Positions 9,697 through 17,174 of a DNA stretch of 46,985 nt are shown here, piece after piece. The notes beneath the pieces are model-generated. The model worked only from the letters and a program-made list of their open reading frames with translations. It was not told the origin of the DNA and made no database searches. The translations under genes were made by a program, and so were the position numbers. Within the stretch, counting starts at the first letter, position 1, and every line of letters begins with the position of its first letter. This stretch comes from an uncultured beta proteobacterium (GTDB taxonomy: Bacteria; Pseudomonadota; Gammaproteobacteria; Burkholderiales; Burkholderiaceae_C): the NCBI GenBank assembly GCA_903897925.1, contig CAIUDG010000038.1:1-46985 (forward strand), in the 5' to 3' direction.

Positions 9697-9987
9697 CTAG
9701 GTTTTTTGTGGGCTGAGCACAGAGTCAAAGTAGCGGGTCCATATCTCGCGTGCCGTTTCTGCCGGGTTGTCCAGCAGGTTGCGGCGGCGATTGTCGTCGT
9801 AGGCCTGGCGCTTGCTGTCGTCGGACAGCACTTCGTAGGCCTCTTGTACCGCACGAAAACGCGCTGCCGCGTCGGCTGCGTCGTTTCGGTCCGGGTGGTA
9901 GAGCGAGGCTTTTTGTCGGAAAGCCTTTTTGATGTCCGCCAGCGTGGCGTCGCTGGTAAGCCCAAGGGCGGTGTAATGGTCATTCAT
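9697..9987 (-). CDS. Small J-domain (DnaJ-like) co-chaperone
   Basis: This protein is almost only a J domain. It starts MNDHYTALGLTSDATLADIKKAFRQ, has the invariant HPD motif (YHPDRN) between helices II and III, and the helix III stretch FRAVQEAYEVLSD. J domains stimulate Hsp70 (DnaK) ATPase. There is no Gly/Phe region, zinc finger or substrate-binding domain, so this is a class III J protein whose partners must supply specificity. About 30 residues follow the J domain (LDNPAETAREIWTRYFDSVL). A start four codons upstream (9999) is possible; I chose the one giving a standard J-domain N-terminus. It leads a tight four-gene run, which suggests the next three products are its partners or clients. 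Confidence 0.9.
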   Translation of the reverse strand: MNDHYTALGLTSDATLADIKKAFRQKASLYHPDRNDAADAAARFRAVQEAYEVLSDDSKRQAYDDNRRRNLLDNPAETAREIWTRYFDSVLSPQKT

Positions 9988-10016
9988 GCAGCCCGCCATT
10001 CTAGTTGCTGCACGGT

Positions 10017-10595
10017 TTAGTCATCCAGGCCCAGTCCATTCAGTATGCGGACCCGATTTTTCTCGACCCGCGCAGCGCGTGTGGCCGATTGTTTTGCGCC
10101 AGAAAAATGCAGCAGATAGGCCTTCTGTCGCCCTGGGGTCAGTGCATAAAAGGCTTCGGCCAATGCTGGCGACTGTTCCAGTTGTGTGCGGAATTCTTCG
10201 GCCACTTCGAACTGCGCCACGCCCTTCAGGGCCACCTTGGCACCCGACTTTTCCAGCGCCATGGCCTCCAGAATATAGGCACTGACCAGTGTTTCCTGCT
10301 GGCGGATCTGTGCCACTGACTCGAACCGGAGCTGCCGCGCCGCCTGCACATTGCGCGTCTGTTGCACCAGCAGGCCGGCAGCGTCTTTCAGCAAAACGCC
10401 TTTCATGAACAGCAAGGCGCAGTAGTCTTTGAAGCCGTGGATCAAGACCACCTTGCCGCCTGCCAGGTCATAGCAGGCCTGGCCCCACTTCAGCTCTTCA
10501 TTCAGGCCGGCGGCCAGGCAGAGGGTGCGCAGGGCGGCAAATTCGCCGTGCCAGCGCTGCTCCTGGCCATGCACCTGGCTCACCAGTGGATTCAT
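10017..10595 (-). CDS. YdeI/OmpD-associated family protein (DUF1801-like)
   Basis: This 192-residue cytoplasmic protein matches the YdeI family layout: an N-terminal DUF1801-like domain (ELKWGQACYDLAGGKVVLIHGFKDYCALLFMKGVLL) and a C-terminal YdeI segment with the typical ending (FYALTPGRQKAYLLHFSGAKQSATRAARVEK, then NRVRILNGLGL). The biochemical role is not established, and family names referring to bacteriocin protection rest on thin evidence. It is 29 bases upstream of the J-domain gene in the same direction, but its conserved standalone character suggests a separate function. It diverges from the HD-GYP gene at 10769. Confidence 0.88.
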   Translation of the reverse strand: MNPLVSQVHGQEQRWHGEFAALRTLCLAAGLNEELKWGQACYDLAGGKVVLIHGFKDYCALLFMKGVLLKDAAGLLVQQTRNVQAARQLRFESVAQIRQQETLVSAYILEAMALEKSGAKVALKGVAQFEVAEEFRTQLEQSPALAEAFYALTPGRQKAYLLHFSGAKQSATRAARVEKNRVRILNGLGLDD

Positions 10596-10693
10596 TCGTC
10601 CTCCGCGTCAACGCAACTTGGGCCGGAAATAGTAATCGATTGGATGCGCCAGCGCGGCTGCGACATTAATGGGTAATATCCGCAAGCCATAGT

Positions 10694-10730
10694 GCATTGC
10701 ATTGCATTGCATTGCATTGCGTTGCGTTGC
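10694..10730 (+). repeat. Pentanucleotide tandem repeat, seven units
   Basis: Five copies of GCATT are followed by two copies of GCGTT and a final GC. The array ends 38 bases before the TTG start of the HD-GYP gene, inside its probable promoter or leader. It also lies upstream of the divergent YdeI-family gene. Simple repeats of this unit length are known to change copy number by slippage; whether this one does is inference. Confidence 0.95.
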
Positions 10731-10768
10731 CGAACGTGGTGCTGGCATCGCCATCAAGGAGAAAACAA

Positions 10769-11668
10769 TTGAGCTTGCTGACTGACATCAAGGCTTTGCT
10801 GGGTTCGTCCCGCACGGAAGATATTTCGCGCCACCAGGAAGACTTGCTGGCATCGTTGCTGGTGATGGCCTGGATGGTGGAAGCCCGCGATCCCTACACC
10901 GGCGGGCATTTGTGGCGCGTGTCGAAGTTTTCGCAACTGCTGGCGGGCCGGGCCGGGCTGGCGGAAAAAGAGGTCTCGCGCATCTCGGTCGGCGCGTTCT
11001 TGCACGACCTGGGCAAGATCAGCGTGCCTGACCACATTCTGGGCAAAAAGGACAAGCTCAGCGACGACGAATATGCCGTCATCAAAACCCACCCGGAGGT
11101 CGGCTGGCGCATGCTGGCCAGCCATCCGCTGGCCGGACTGGCCGAGGCAGCCATCCGGGCGCACCACGAAACACCGGACGGCAAGGGCTATCCACTTGGC
11201 TTGTCCGCCGAGCACATCGCAGTGGATGCCCGCATTGTGGGTATTTGCGATGCCTTTGACGCCATGACCAGCACCCGGCCTTACCGCAAGGGCATGCCGG
11301 TCGACAAGGCGCTGGACATCATTGAAGAAAATCTGGATCGCCAGTTCGACCGCACGCTGGGGGCGCTGTTCGTTGAGCTTGGCAGGAATGGCGAGCTGAA
11401 CCACATTGTGGGCCACAGCGACCAGGGAATACCCTTGCAGCACTGTGTCATGTGCGGCCCCACGATCGCTGTGAAACGCTCGCACGCCATGGGCACGCAT
11501 TTGTATTGCCCGTCCTGCACCGGGGAATACGTGGTGCAAAAAAGCCAGGGCACACTGCAGGTCACGCCCACAGGCAAGACCGGGTCGGCGGCGCAGCTGA
11601 CGCCGCAAGTGGACCCGGACATCATCGTCGATGTGGTCCGGGCGTCGGCCCGCGCCTTGCTGTCCTAG
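10769..11668 (+). CDS. HD-GYP domain protein with C-terminal four-Cys (zinc ribbon-like) module
   Basis: This 299-residue protein is a probable cyclic-di-GMP phosphodiesterase. The TTG at 10769 is chosen because AAGGAG lies exactly seven bases before it; upstream codons in frame are only the tandem repeat. The HD-GYP domain spans about residues 25-205, with HDLGK at 79-83, HHE at 132-134 and the GYP-loop motif DGKGYP at 137-142, all intact. There is no receiver or other sensor in front. Residues 226-250 carry CxxC and CxxC (Cys226, 229, 247, 250), a likely metal-binding ribbon that is unusual at the end of an HD-GYP protein. It heads a signalling block with a chemoreceptor, an EAL protein and a hybrid kinase. 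Confidence 0.92.
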   Translation: MSLLTDIKALLGSSRTEDISRHQEDLLASLLVMAWMVEARDPYTGGHLWRVSKFSQLLAGRAGLAEKEVSRISVGAFLHDLGKISVPDHILGKKDKLSDDEYAVIKTHPEVGWRMLASHPLAGLAEAAIRAHHETPDGKGYPLGLSAEHIAVDARIVGICDAFDAMTSTRPYRKGMPVDKALDIIEENLDRQFDRTLGALFVELGRNGELNHIVGHSDQGIPLQHCVMCGPTIAVKRSHAMGTHLYCPSCTGEYVVQKSQGTLQVTPTGKTGSAAQLTPQVDPDIIVDVVRASARALLS

Positions 11669-11804
11669 CCCCCGGCGCCGCGCTGCCGGCGGCAGCTGGC
11701 TCCCTGCAACTGGCCCGAACTGTACCCAGACGAGGGGCACCCCCGATGCTAGATTGGAAACGGTTGTTAGCCGTCGAATAAACCTATGCAGCGGGGATGC
11801 CTCA

Positions 11805-13388
11805 GTGGATTTCTCAAACTTCAAGATCGCCACCAAAATTGGCGCTGGCTTTGCCACCATTGTGGCGATGATCATTGCCCTGGGCGCTACCGCCTGGTTC
11901 CAGCTGGGGGCGGTTGCTGCCGGTGAAGCGCAGCTGGCGGTCCACAATTTGCCGAACGTGGAAATGGCCGGCCAGATCCAGTCACTGGTGAATGCCATCC
12001 GGCGCCTGGAGGCGCGCCATGTGCTGAGCTACGACCTGAAAGACAAGGACGCACTGGAACAGGAAATGGCCACCGATCGCCAGCAGCTCGCCAGCATCGA
12101 CCCGATTGCCAGTAGCCGCTATGCCTCGGCGCAGGAACAAAAAGCCTGGTCCGATTACCTGGTGCACCGCCAGCAGTGGTATGCCGAATGGGACAAGCTG
12201 CGCCCGTTCTCGCGCAAATCCAACGAAAGCCAGGAAGCCCAGGACTTTGCCGCCAAGGCCTTCAACAGCGACTCGCAAGCCAAATTCACGCTCAGCCTGA
12301 ACGACGTTCAGTCGCTGAGCGACTACAACAGAAAGGTCGGAGCCGAGGCCTGGACCGAGGGCCAGCAAACCATCCAGGTGGCGCGCTGGACCGTGCTGAT
12401 TGCCATTGCGCTGGCGGTGCTGCTGGCAGTTGCCCTGGCGCTGGTAATTGCCGGGGCTATTGCCCGGCCAATTGCCGCAGCGGTTCAGGTTGCCGGCGCG
12501 ATTGCCCAGGGTGACATGACGGTGTCTATTGCGCAGCGCGGCCGCGACGAGACGGCCCAGCTGCTGCATGCCCTGGCCGGCATGCGCAGCGGCTTGGTGC
12601 GCGTGGTGTCGGATGTGCGCAAGGGCTCGGAAAGCGTGGCCCTGGCCAGTGCCGAGATTGCCAGGGGCAATCAGGACCTGTCGGCGCGCACTGAGCACCA
12701 GGCCAGTGCGCTGCAACAAACCGCTGCGTCGATGGAGGAACTCAGCGAACAGGTGCAACACAATGCGGCGAATGCCCAGCAGGCCAACCAATTGGCCAGT
12801 AGCGCCTCGGCGGTGGCAGTGCGCGGCGGCCAGGTGGTGGAGCGGGTGGTGGGCACCATGCGCGACATCAACAGCGCTGCCAAAAAGATTGCCGACATCA
12901 TCGGCGTGATTGACGGCATCGCCTTCCAGACCAACATCCTGGCGCTGAATGCCGCCGTGGAGGCGGCGCGTGCCGGTGAGCAGGGGCGCGGCTTTGCCGT
13001 GGTGGCCAGCGAAGTGCGTTCGCTGGCCGGGCGCAGCGCCGACGCGGCCAAGGAAATCAAGAGCCTGATCCATGCCAGCGTGGAGCGCGTGGAACAGGGC
13101 ACCCTGCTGGTCGATGAAGCCGGCAGCACCATGACCGAAGTGGTCGACGCGATCCGCATGGTCAGCGTCCTGGTGGGTGAAATCAACGCCGCCAGCAAGC
13201 AGCAAGCCTCGGGCGTGGCCCAGGTTGGCGCAGCCGTGCGCCAGATGGACCAGACCACGCAACAGAATGCGGCCCTGGTGGAGCAGATGGCGGCGGCGGG
13301 CCACAGCCTGAATTCCCAGGCCAGCGCGCTGGTGGAGGTGGTGTCGGTGTTCCGGCTGGAGCGCCAGGAGCTGCCGTTGCTGCGCTAA
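11805..13388 (+). CDS. Methyl-accepting chemotaxis protein
   Basis: This is a 527-residue chemoreceptor. The GTG at 11805 gives the usual MCP N-terminus ([15 protein letters not shown]) and has GGGGA eight bases upstream; the longer open frame runs back into the HD-GYP gene and is not credible. Transmembrane helices are near residues 11-33 and 190-215, enclosing a periplasmic domain of about 155 residues of the four-helix-bundle type. HAMP and a complete signalling domain follow, with the hairpin around [20 protein letters not shown]. No C-terminal CheR pentapeptide is visible. It lies 136 bases after the HD-GYP gene on the same strand, so a link between motility and cyclic-di-GMP is plausible. 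Confidence 0.94.
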   Translation: MDFSNFKIATKIGAGFATIVAMIIALGATAWFQLGAVAAGEAQLAVHNLPNVEMAGQIQSLVNAIRRLEARHVLSYDLKDKDALEQEMATDRQQLASIDPIASSRYASAQEQKAWSDYLVHRQQWYAEWDKLRPFSRKSNESQEAQDFAAKAFNSDSQAKFTLSLNDVQSLSDYNRKVGAEAWTEGQQTIQVARWTVLIAIALAVLLAVALALVIAGAIARPIAAAVQVAGAIAQGDMTVSIAQRGRDETAQLLHALAGMRSGLVRVVSDVRKGSESVALASAEIARGNQDLSARTEHQASALQQTAASMEELSEQVQHNAANAQQANQLASSASAVAVRGGQVVERVVGTMRDINSAAKKIADIIGVIDGIAFQTNILALNAAVEAARAGEQGRGFAVVASEVRSLAGRSADAAKEIKSLIHASVERVEQGTLLVDEAGSTMTEVVDAIRMVSVLVGEINAASKQQASGVAQVGAAVRQMDQTTQQNAALVEQMAAAGHSLNSQASALVEVVSVFRLERQELPLLR

Positions 13389-13462
13389 CGGAGGCAGCTA
13401 TGCGGGCGCAATGCTGCGGCGACGCGGAGCCGATGGCATGTTTCCTGGTGTTGTTAATGTGC

Positions 13463-13480
13463 CCGTCATAATTCCGTCAT
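13463..13480 (+). promoter_or_regulatory. Pho box (predicted PhoB site) upstream of the pstS-like gene
   Basis: Two direct 7-base repeats CCGTCAT are separated by AATT, giving the 18-base spacing of the PhoB consensus (CTGTCAT-N4-CTGTCAT) with one difference per half. It lies 134 bases before the pstS-like start. Binding by PhoB is inferred. Confidence 0.8.
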
Positions 13481-13614
13481 TCAAGTTGAGCGAAACTCGC
13501 CTACTGCGTTGGCCAGATGCGCCTTGCCAGTCAAGGCGCTGTGCGCCTGAAAGTCCGCTGGCAAGCCTGGCTTGCCATGCGGCTATTCATTACTAGATTC
13601 GTTGGAAAAATGAC

Positions 13615-14706
13615 ATGCCAGAAATCACCAGTCCGCGAATGCGTGGCGCGATCGGCCGCGCCTTTAGACAGCTCGGCAGCGCCGCGCTACTTATCGCCTG
13701 TGCGGCGTCTGTCTGCGCCGAGGGCGCCGGTATCCACGGGGCCGGCTCTACTGCGGCGGCCCTGATCTACCAGGGGTGGGCCCGGGATTACCAGGTCTTG
13801 AGTGGGGTGGCGCTGAATTACGAAGCCGTGGGCTCTGGCGCCGGCATGCAAAGGATTCGCGCCCGTGAACTCGATTTTGGCGCGACCGACGTGGCGCCCA
13901 GCGAAGCCGAGCTGGCCCGCGATGGCCTGATCCTGATTCCGATTGCCATTACTGGCATCGCACCGGTGTTCAACCTGCCCAAGTTCAATGACCAAGCATT
14001 GCGTCTCAGCGGCGACGTGCTGGCACAGATATTCCTGGGACAGATCAAGCGCTGGAACGCCAGCGAAATTGCCGATCTGAATCCGGGCGCCCGGCTGCCG
14101 GATGCGCCGATCACGGTGGTGGTGCGTGCCGATGGCTCGGGCACGTCCTACCACTTTGGCGACTACCTGGGCAAGGTCAATCCCAACTGGCAGTCGAAAA
14201 TGTCCGCCAAGACCAGTTATGTCTGGCCTTCGGACTTTGTCGCGGTCAAAGGCAGCACGGCCGTCGTCAAGGCCGTGCGTGACACCCCGGGCAGCATTGG
14301 CTATGTTGACTTTGGTTATGTCAAGGAGTCCCATCTGGCGGTGGTGCAGATGCGCAATGCCGATGGCGAATATCCCAAGCCCTCGGCCGCTGCTTTTCGG
14401 GCCGCGCTTATGAACAGCGACTGGGTCCGCGTCGGCGCCTTCAGCAGCACCCTGACCGATAAACACGGCAAGGACACCTGGCCGCTGACCATGGGCACCT
14501 ACGCGCTGATTCCAGGTGTGGTGGACAATGCCGTGCAGTCGGCGAAGACCCTGAACTATTTCACCTGGGCCTTGCTGAAAGGCGACAGCGTGGTGCAGGA
14601 AAACAACTTTGTGCGCCTGCCCGACCGGGTCCAGGCGGCGGCATTCCGGGCCCTTGTCAGCGTCAGGGACAAGACCGGAAAAGCGGTACCGGTCAGCATG
14701 AACTGA
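13615..14706 (+). CDS. pstS: Orphan phosphate-binding protein, PstS family
   Basis: This 363-residue exported protein starts with a signal peptide (basic n-region to about residue 19, hydrophobic core to SVCAEGA near 37). The mature part carries PstS phosphate-site motifs: GAGST, GSGAGMQR, DFGATDVAPSE and RADGSGTSYHF. In the Pst system it would deliver phosphate to PstCA. No pstC, pstA or pstB follows: the next gene is convergent. It therefore serves a transporter encoded elsewhere or acts as a phosphate sensor. The well-formed Pho box 134 bases upstream predicts induction when phosphate is scarce. Neighbouring chemoreceptor and kinase genes make a sensory role possible, but that is inference. 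Confidence 0.88.
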   Translation: MPEITSPRMRGAIGRAFRQLGSAALLIACAASVCAEGAGIHGAGSTAAALIYQGWARDYQVLSGVALNYEAVGSGAGMQRIRARELDFGATDVAPSEAELARDGLILIPIAITGIAPVFNLPKFNDQALRLSGDVLAQIFLGQIKRWNASEIADLNPGARLPDAPITVVVRADGSGTSYHFGDYLGKVNPNWQSKMSAKTSYVWPSDFVAVKGSTAVVKAVRDTPGSIGYVDFGYVKESHLAVVQMRNADGEYPKPSAAAFRAALMNSDWVRVGAFSSTLTDKHGKDTWPLTMGTYALIPGVVDNAVQSAKTLNYFTWALLKGDSVVQENNFVRLPDRVQAAAFRALVSVRDKTGKAVPVSMN

Positions 14707-14754
14707 GCGCGCTTTCCGTCTCCGACGGCGCCGCGAATGGCCGCTGCTGGCCGC

Positions 14755-15945
14755 TCAGCTGGCAGGTTTGCGTACCATCGGCGCCAGTCCGGACAGCCGC
14801 GCGACCTTGCCAAGCAAGGTGTCCCGGTCAAACGGTTTGACAACAAAATCGGCGGCGCCGGATTTGAGGCACTGCACCACGGTGTTGCCCTCACTTTTGC
14901 CAGAGACCATCACCAGCGGTGTGCTGACCAGGTGCGGCATGGTTTTTATGCGGCGCAAGGTTTCCAGTCCATCCATGCCGGGCATTTGTACGTCCATCAG
15001 AATCAGATCGACATGGGCCCGGCGCAGGAAATTCAGCGCGTCGGCGCCGCCGCTGGAGTAGGTCAGTTGAAACAGTTCGCTGGTCAGTATCTTGGCAATG
15101 ATCTTGTGTTGAAACGTGTCGTCATCGACCACCAGGATCATGGGTTTGACTTGCGCTGCCAGCGCGGTCAGGGCGCGAATCGATTCCAGCGGGGCGGTGC
15201 TGCGCTGCTGAAATTCAGCCGTCCAGCGTTCTACCGGCTGGACCGCTTGGCGGACTGCCTGAAACTGTGGCTCGATCTGTTCCTGGCGCAGGCGCGCCAG
15301 TTCGCCCTGCAGGCCGTCGACCGTTGTCCGGCCCGCAGCATCGGTGCTGGCGCGGTGGTCCATGGTGCGTGAAAAGCTGTCCAGCGCGCCGCGCACTTCG
15401 CGCTGCGCCGTGTCCACGGCCAGCTGGGCCGCCTGGGTGTGCTGCAGGCCGGCGCTGCTGAATTGCGCCAGCAGCGTTTCCAGCTCGGCCAGACGCCGGG
15501 CTTGCGCCGCGAACTGGGCCGCTGCCGGGCTGTCATGGTGAAAGTGCTGCAAATCACGTTGTGCCAGGTGAATCGCCATGGCCAGACGTGGTGCGTCATA
15601 GTTCATCGGCCAAAACAGCACGTAGTCATCGAAATACTGCTTGAAGCACAGGCGTGACACCCGCTGCACCTCGTCCTTATCGCACAGGACAATGGTGCGG
15701 TGCGGCTGCGCCGACACTTTGCTGCTGTGGCGGTACAGACCCAGGTAGTAGCGCTCCGAGGCCTCCACGGTTTTGAACGCCAGCACCAGCACATCGGGAC
15801 TTTGTTGTTCGAAATCGGCCACCGCGCGCGCTTCCAACACCGAAATGCCGATGTGCGCAAAATCTTTGTCCAGCAGGCGTTTGACCAGGTCGGCGTCGGA
15901 CGGGGTGTCCGACGCAATCAGAATGGTCGGGCCGCTGGCACTCAC
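14755..15945 (-). CDS. Response regulator: degenerate receiver, coiled coil, intact C-terminal receiver
   Basis: The GTG at 15945 overlaps the stop of the upstream EAL gene (GTGA) and has AGGA upstream, so this start is preferred, giving 396 residues. Residues 5-125 look like a receiver fold (TILIASDTPSDADLVKRLL, PDVLVLAF, TIVLCD) but lack the phosphorylatable Asp at the end of strand 3. A long helical region (about 130-270) follows. The C-terminal receiver is intact: acidic DDD (VVDDDTF), Asp in LILMDVQMPG, Ser in VMVSGKS and Lys in FVVKPFD. No DNA-binding or enzymatic output domain is present, so it probably acts by protein contact. It is the third gene of a coupled operon with a hybrid kinase and a REC-EAL protein. 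Confidence 0.9.
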   Translation of the reverse strand: MSASGPTILIASDTPSDADLVKRLLDKDFAHIGISVLEARAVADFEQQSPDVLVLAFKTVEASERYYLGLYRHSSKVSAQPHRTIVLCDKDEVQRVSRLCFKQYFDDYVLFWPMNYDAPRLAMAIHLAQRDLQHFHHDSPAAAQFAAQARRLAELETLLAQFSSAGLQHTQAAQLAVDTAQREVRGALDSFSRTMDHRASTDAAGRTTVDGLQGELARLRQEQIEPQFQAVRQAVQPVERWTAEFQQRSTAPLESIRALTALAAQVKPMILVVDDDTFQHKIIAKILTSELFQLTYSSGGADALNFLRRAHVDLILMDVQMPGMDGLETLRRIKTMPHLVSTPLVMVSGKSEGNTVVQCLKSGAADFVVKPFDRDTLLGKVARLSGLAPMVRKPAS

Positions 15946-17174
15946 AGGGTGTCCTGTGGTTGCAGCGCCGCGCTCGCAGCGATGCGTTGTTGCCAGTGCG
16001 TGTGCCACTGCCAGAGTGCGGGCGCGGGCATCGGTCGGGCAATGTAGTAGCCCTGTGCCAGGTCGCAGCCGGTGTGTTTCAGAAAGTCCCAGTCGGCTTG
16101 GTCTTCCACCCCTTCGGCGACGACTTCCATGCCGAGTTCCTTGGCCAGGCCCAGGCTGGCAAAGAACAGGGCGCGGCTGGTTTCGTTGGCGTGCGCGCCG
16201 TGCACAAAACCGCGGTCTATTTTTAATTCTTCAAACGGCACATCGCGCAACTGCGCCAGGGACGAGTGGCCGGTGCCAAAGTCGTCAATCGACAGGCGGA
16301 AGCGGCGCAACCGCAAGCGCGTCAAGATCTCCAGCGGCGCGCGCACATCGCGCATCAGGCGGCTTTCGGTCACTTCCAGCACGATGCTTTGCGGCGCCAC
16401 GCCGGCGGCCTGGGCCCGGGCGCAGACAAAGTCCGGAAAGTCGAGCGCGCGCAAATTGTCCATCGACACATTGATGGCAACGCGCAAGGGCAAGCCGTGG
16501 GCCTGCCATGCGGCGCTGTCGGCCAGGGCCTGCACCAGCACGGTATGGGTCAGGTCGTCGATCAGGTCGTGTTCTTCGGCGACGTCAATGAATTGGTCTG
16601 GAAAGACCATGCCGTCGGTCGGATGGCGCCAGCGCACCAGTGCCTCGACACCGATTAGCGCAGCGGTCCGCACCGAGACCTTGGGTTGGTAGTAGTTGGT
16701 CAATTCGCCCTGGGCGATGGCCTGGCGCAGGCGCTCGGCGTCGTAGCGTTTGCGCGGTGTTGCCGCTGCTGCATGCGGGGCGCCGGTCCAGCCCGCCATT
16801 AGTTGGGCCAGCGCCTGCGGCGATACCGGTTTGTGCAAGCTGCCAAGGATTTCAATCCGGTGGGCCTGCACCAGGGTGCGGGCGGTTTGCAAGGTGCGCT
16901 CATCCTCCCCGCTGACCAGAATCAGGCTGCCGGCATAGCCATGCTCGACCAACCGGCGCACAAATTCCATGCCGTCCATGCCGGGCATATTCAGGTCGCA
17001 CAGAATCAGCGCCGGCACCTTCCCGGCGTGCTCCAGCAAGCCCAGCGCGGCGACGCCGTTGTCGCAGGTGGTGATGTGGCTAAAGCCCTGATTGCGCAGC
17101 AAGTGGGCCAGCAGTTTGAGCATGAAGGGTTCGTCGTCGAGAACCACGACATGCATGTCGAGCGCGCGCGTCAT
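15942..17174 (-). CDS. Receiver-EAL protein, predicted cyclic-di-GMP phosphodiesterase
   Basis: This 410-residue protein has an N-terminal receiver (acidic DDE near residues 13-15, phosphoryl-acceptor Asp60 in [10 protein letters not shown], Lys in LHKPVS) and a C-terminal EAL domain. Catalytic features are present: EAL at 177-179, [25 protein letters not shown] and VVAEGVED. It should therefore hydrolyse cyclic-di-GMP under phosphorylation control. Its ATG overlaps the stop of the hybrid kinase gene by four bases, and its own stop overlaps the next gene, so all three are translated together. The kinase's HPt domain is the obvious phosphate donor. It works opposite in sense to a diguanylate cyclase, none of which is seen in this window. 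Confidence 0.94.
   Translation of the reverse strand: MTRALDMHVVVLDDEPFMLKLLAHLLRNQGFSHITTCDNGVAALGLLEHAGKVPALILCDLNMPGMDGMEFVRRLVEHGYAGSLILVSGEDERTLQTARTLVQAHRIEILGSLHKPVSPQALAQLMAGWTGAPHAAAATPRKRYDAERLRQAIAQGELTNYYQPKVSVRTAALIGVEALVRWRHPTDGMVFPDQFIDVAEEHDLIDDLTHTVLVQALADSAAWQAHGLPLRVAINVSMDNLRALDFPDFVCARAQAAGVAPQSIVLEVTESRLMRDVRAPLEILTRLRLRRFRLSIDDFGTGHSSLAQLRDVPFEELKIDRGFVHGAHANETSRALFFASLGLAKELGMEVVAEGVEDQADWDFLKHTGCDLAQGYYIARPMPAPALWQWHTHWQQRIAASAALQPQDTL

Noticed and set aside
10694..10730. Tandem repeat as a CRISPR or coding repeat
   Set aside because: There are no spacers, and the preferred start with AAGGAG lies downstream, so it is not translated in this gene.
10754..11998. 414-residue open frame on the minus strand
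   Set aside because: Antisense to the HD-GYP gene and the start of the chemoreceptor; no motif.
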